Notes under the pieces: generated by a model
Database searches by the model: none
Told to the model about the DNA's origin: nothing
The model's input: only the letters and a program-made list of their open reading frames with translations
From: Christensenellaceae bacterium
GTDB lineage: Bacteria > Bacillota > Clostridia > Christensenellales > Aristaeellaceae
Assembly (NCBI GenBank): GCA_017881705.1
Contig: JADGQP010000044.1
Location: 1-6,150 of the forward strand
Reading direction: 5' to 3'
Length of the DNA: 6,150 nt
Part shown: positions 5,255 through 6,150 of the stretch, in pieces
How positions within the stretch are numbered: position 1 is the stretch's first letter
How the letters are laid out: every line of letters begins with the position of its first letter
Position numbers and translations under genes: made by a program

Positions 5255-6150
5255 ATGGCGAAGAAAACCATCGAGGACATCCAGGTTAAGGGCAAAAAGG
5301 TGCTCGTGCGCTGCGATTTTAACGTACCACTGGATGAAAACAATGTTATCACCGATGAAAACCGTATCCGCGGTGCTCTGCCGACCATCAAATACCTGAT
5401 GAGCCACGGCGCTCGCGTCATTCTGTGCTCCCATCTGGGCCGCCCCAAGGGCGGTTTTGACATGAAATATTCCCTCAAACCCGTGGCGGAGCGGTTAGGT
5501 CAGCTGCTGGGCCGCGAAGTTCCTCTGGCTAAGGATGTTGTCGGTCCCGACGCGCATAAGATGGCCGCGGAACTTAAAGACGGCGATGTTATGATGATCG
5601 AGAACGTTCGCTTTCATCCGGAAGAGGAAAAGAACGATCCCGAGTTTGCCAAGCAGCTGGCTTCCTTGGCTGAAGTGTACGTTAACGACGCGTTTGGCAC
5701 CGCGCACCGCGCGCACGCATCCACCGAAGGTGTGGCGCACCTGCTGCATCCGGCTGTGGCCGGCTTCCTGATCGGCAAGGAACTAGCCATCATGGGCAAA
5801 GCGCTGGACGATCCCGCGCGGCCTTTCGTGGCGATTCTGGGCGGCGCGAAGGTAAGCGATAAGATCGGCGTAATCACCAACCTGCTGGACAAGGTGGATA
5901 CGCTGATTATCGGCGGCGGCATGAGCTACACCTTCCAAAAGGCGCTGGGCGGCCGCATTGGCAAGAGCCTGCTGGAACCCGATAAGGTAGAACTTGCCAA
6001 GGAACTTATGGAGAAAGCCAAGGTTAAGAATGTTAAACTGCTGCTGCCGGTGGACAACATCGCCGGTGACAGCTTCAGTAACGATGCCCTGCGCATCACC
6101 GTACACAGCAGGGAGATTCCGGACGGCTTCGAGGGCATGGATATCGGCCC
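5255..6150 (+). CDS. pgk: Phosphoglycerate kinase, cut by window end
   Basis: Phosphoglycerate kinase transfers the acyl phosphate of 1,3-bisphosphoglycerate to ADP in cytosolic glycolysis. The window holds 298 complete codons plus two bases, of about 390-400 usual for the family, and the frame is open to the edge. The substrate-binding residues of the N-terminal lobe are present: RCDFNVPLD (R19, D21, N23), R37, SHLGRPKG (H60, R63), NVRFHPEE (R119) and NDAFGTAHRAHAS (R152). In the nucleotide lobe, ILGGAKVSDKIGVI carries K199 and K203, followed by IIGGGMSYTF (218-227). The sequence stops at the conserved DIGP turn, so the final nucleotide-binding glycine-rich segment is missing. The gene lies 71 nt after cggR, with no strong promoter of its own, so it is probably transcribed from the CggR-controlled promoter. 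Confidence 0.97.
   Translation, partial: MAKKTIEDIQVKGKKVLVRCDFNVPLDENNVITDENRIRGALPTIKYLMSHGARVILCSHLGRPKGGFDMKYSLKPVAERLGQLLGREVPLAKDVVGPDAHKMAAELKDGDVMMIENVRFHPEEEKNDPEFAKQLASLAEVYVNDAFGTAHRAHASTEGVAHLLHPAVAGFLIGKELAIMGKALDDPARPFVAILGGAKVSDKIGVITNLLDKVDTLIIGGGMSYTFQKALGGRIGKSLLEPDKVELAKELMEKAKVKNVKLLLPVDNIAGDSFSNDALRITVHSREIPDGFEGMDIG

Overview
The window looks like ordinary chromosome from a Gram-positive, Clostridia-like Firmicute with fairly high GC (mid-50s percent by eye). The reasons are strong AAGGAG-type ribosome binding sites, two TTG starts, a CggR-type glycolytic repressor with its operator, a ThiI without a rhodanese domain next to a cysteine desulfurase, a YuiD/DUF212 membrane protein, and a DUF6106-like membrane protein, a family I associate with Clostridia. 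All genes are on the + strand. I see no mobile element, CRISPR array, tRNA or rRNA, and no wholly new system. The most informative part is the regulatory DNA in front of cggR.

Bases 1-3903 read as one tightly packed run of five genes. They are the C-terminal half of a polyprenyl diphosphate synthase (ispA-like), a YuiD/DUF212 divergent-PAP2 protein (TTG start), a two-TM DUF6106-like protein, a cysteine desulfurase (NifS/IscS family, overlapping the previous gene by 8 nt), and thiI (TTG start). The first two suggest isoprenoid-lipid metabolism. The last two form a sulfur relay for 4-thiouridine in tRNA and possibly thiamine thiazole synthesis: the desulfurase takes sulfur from cysteine and ThiI places it on tRNA.

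Bases 3904-4160 are the only sizeable gap. It has no convincing terminator. It holds an AT-rich stretch, a sigma-A-type promoter (TTGCGC, 17 nt, TATAAT) and, directly after the -10, a two-repeat CggR operator with the spacing known from Bacillus subtilis. A strong RBS then leads into cggR.

Bases 4161-6150 hold cggR (340 aa) and, 71 nt later, pgk (phosphoglycerate kinase, cut by the window end after 298 full codons). No gap (glyceraldehyde-3-phosphate dehydrogenase) gene lies between them, unlike the B. subtilis cggR-gapA-pgk order. The spacer holds a possible stem-loop followed by the pgk RBS. The likely logic is that CggR, relieved by fructose-1,6-bisphosphate, controls its own transcription and the downstream lower-glycolysis genes starting with pgk.
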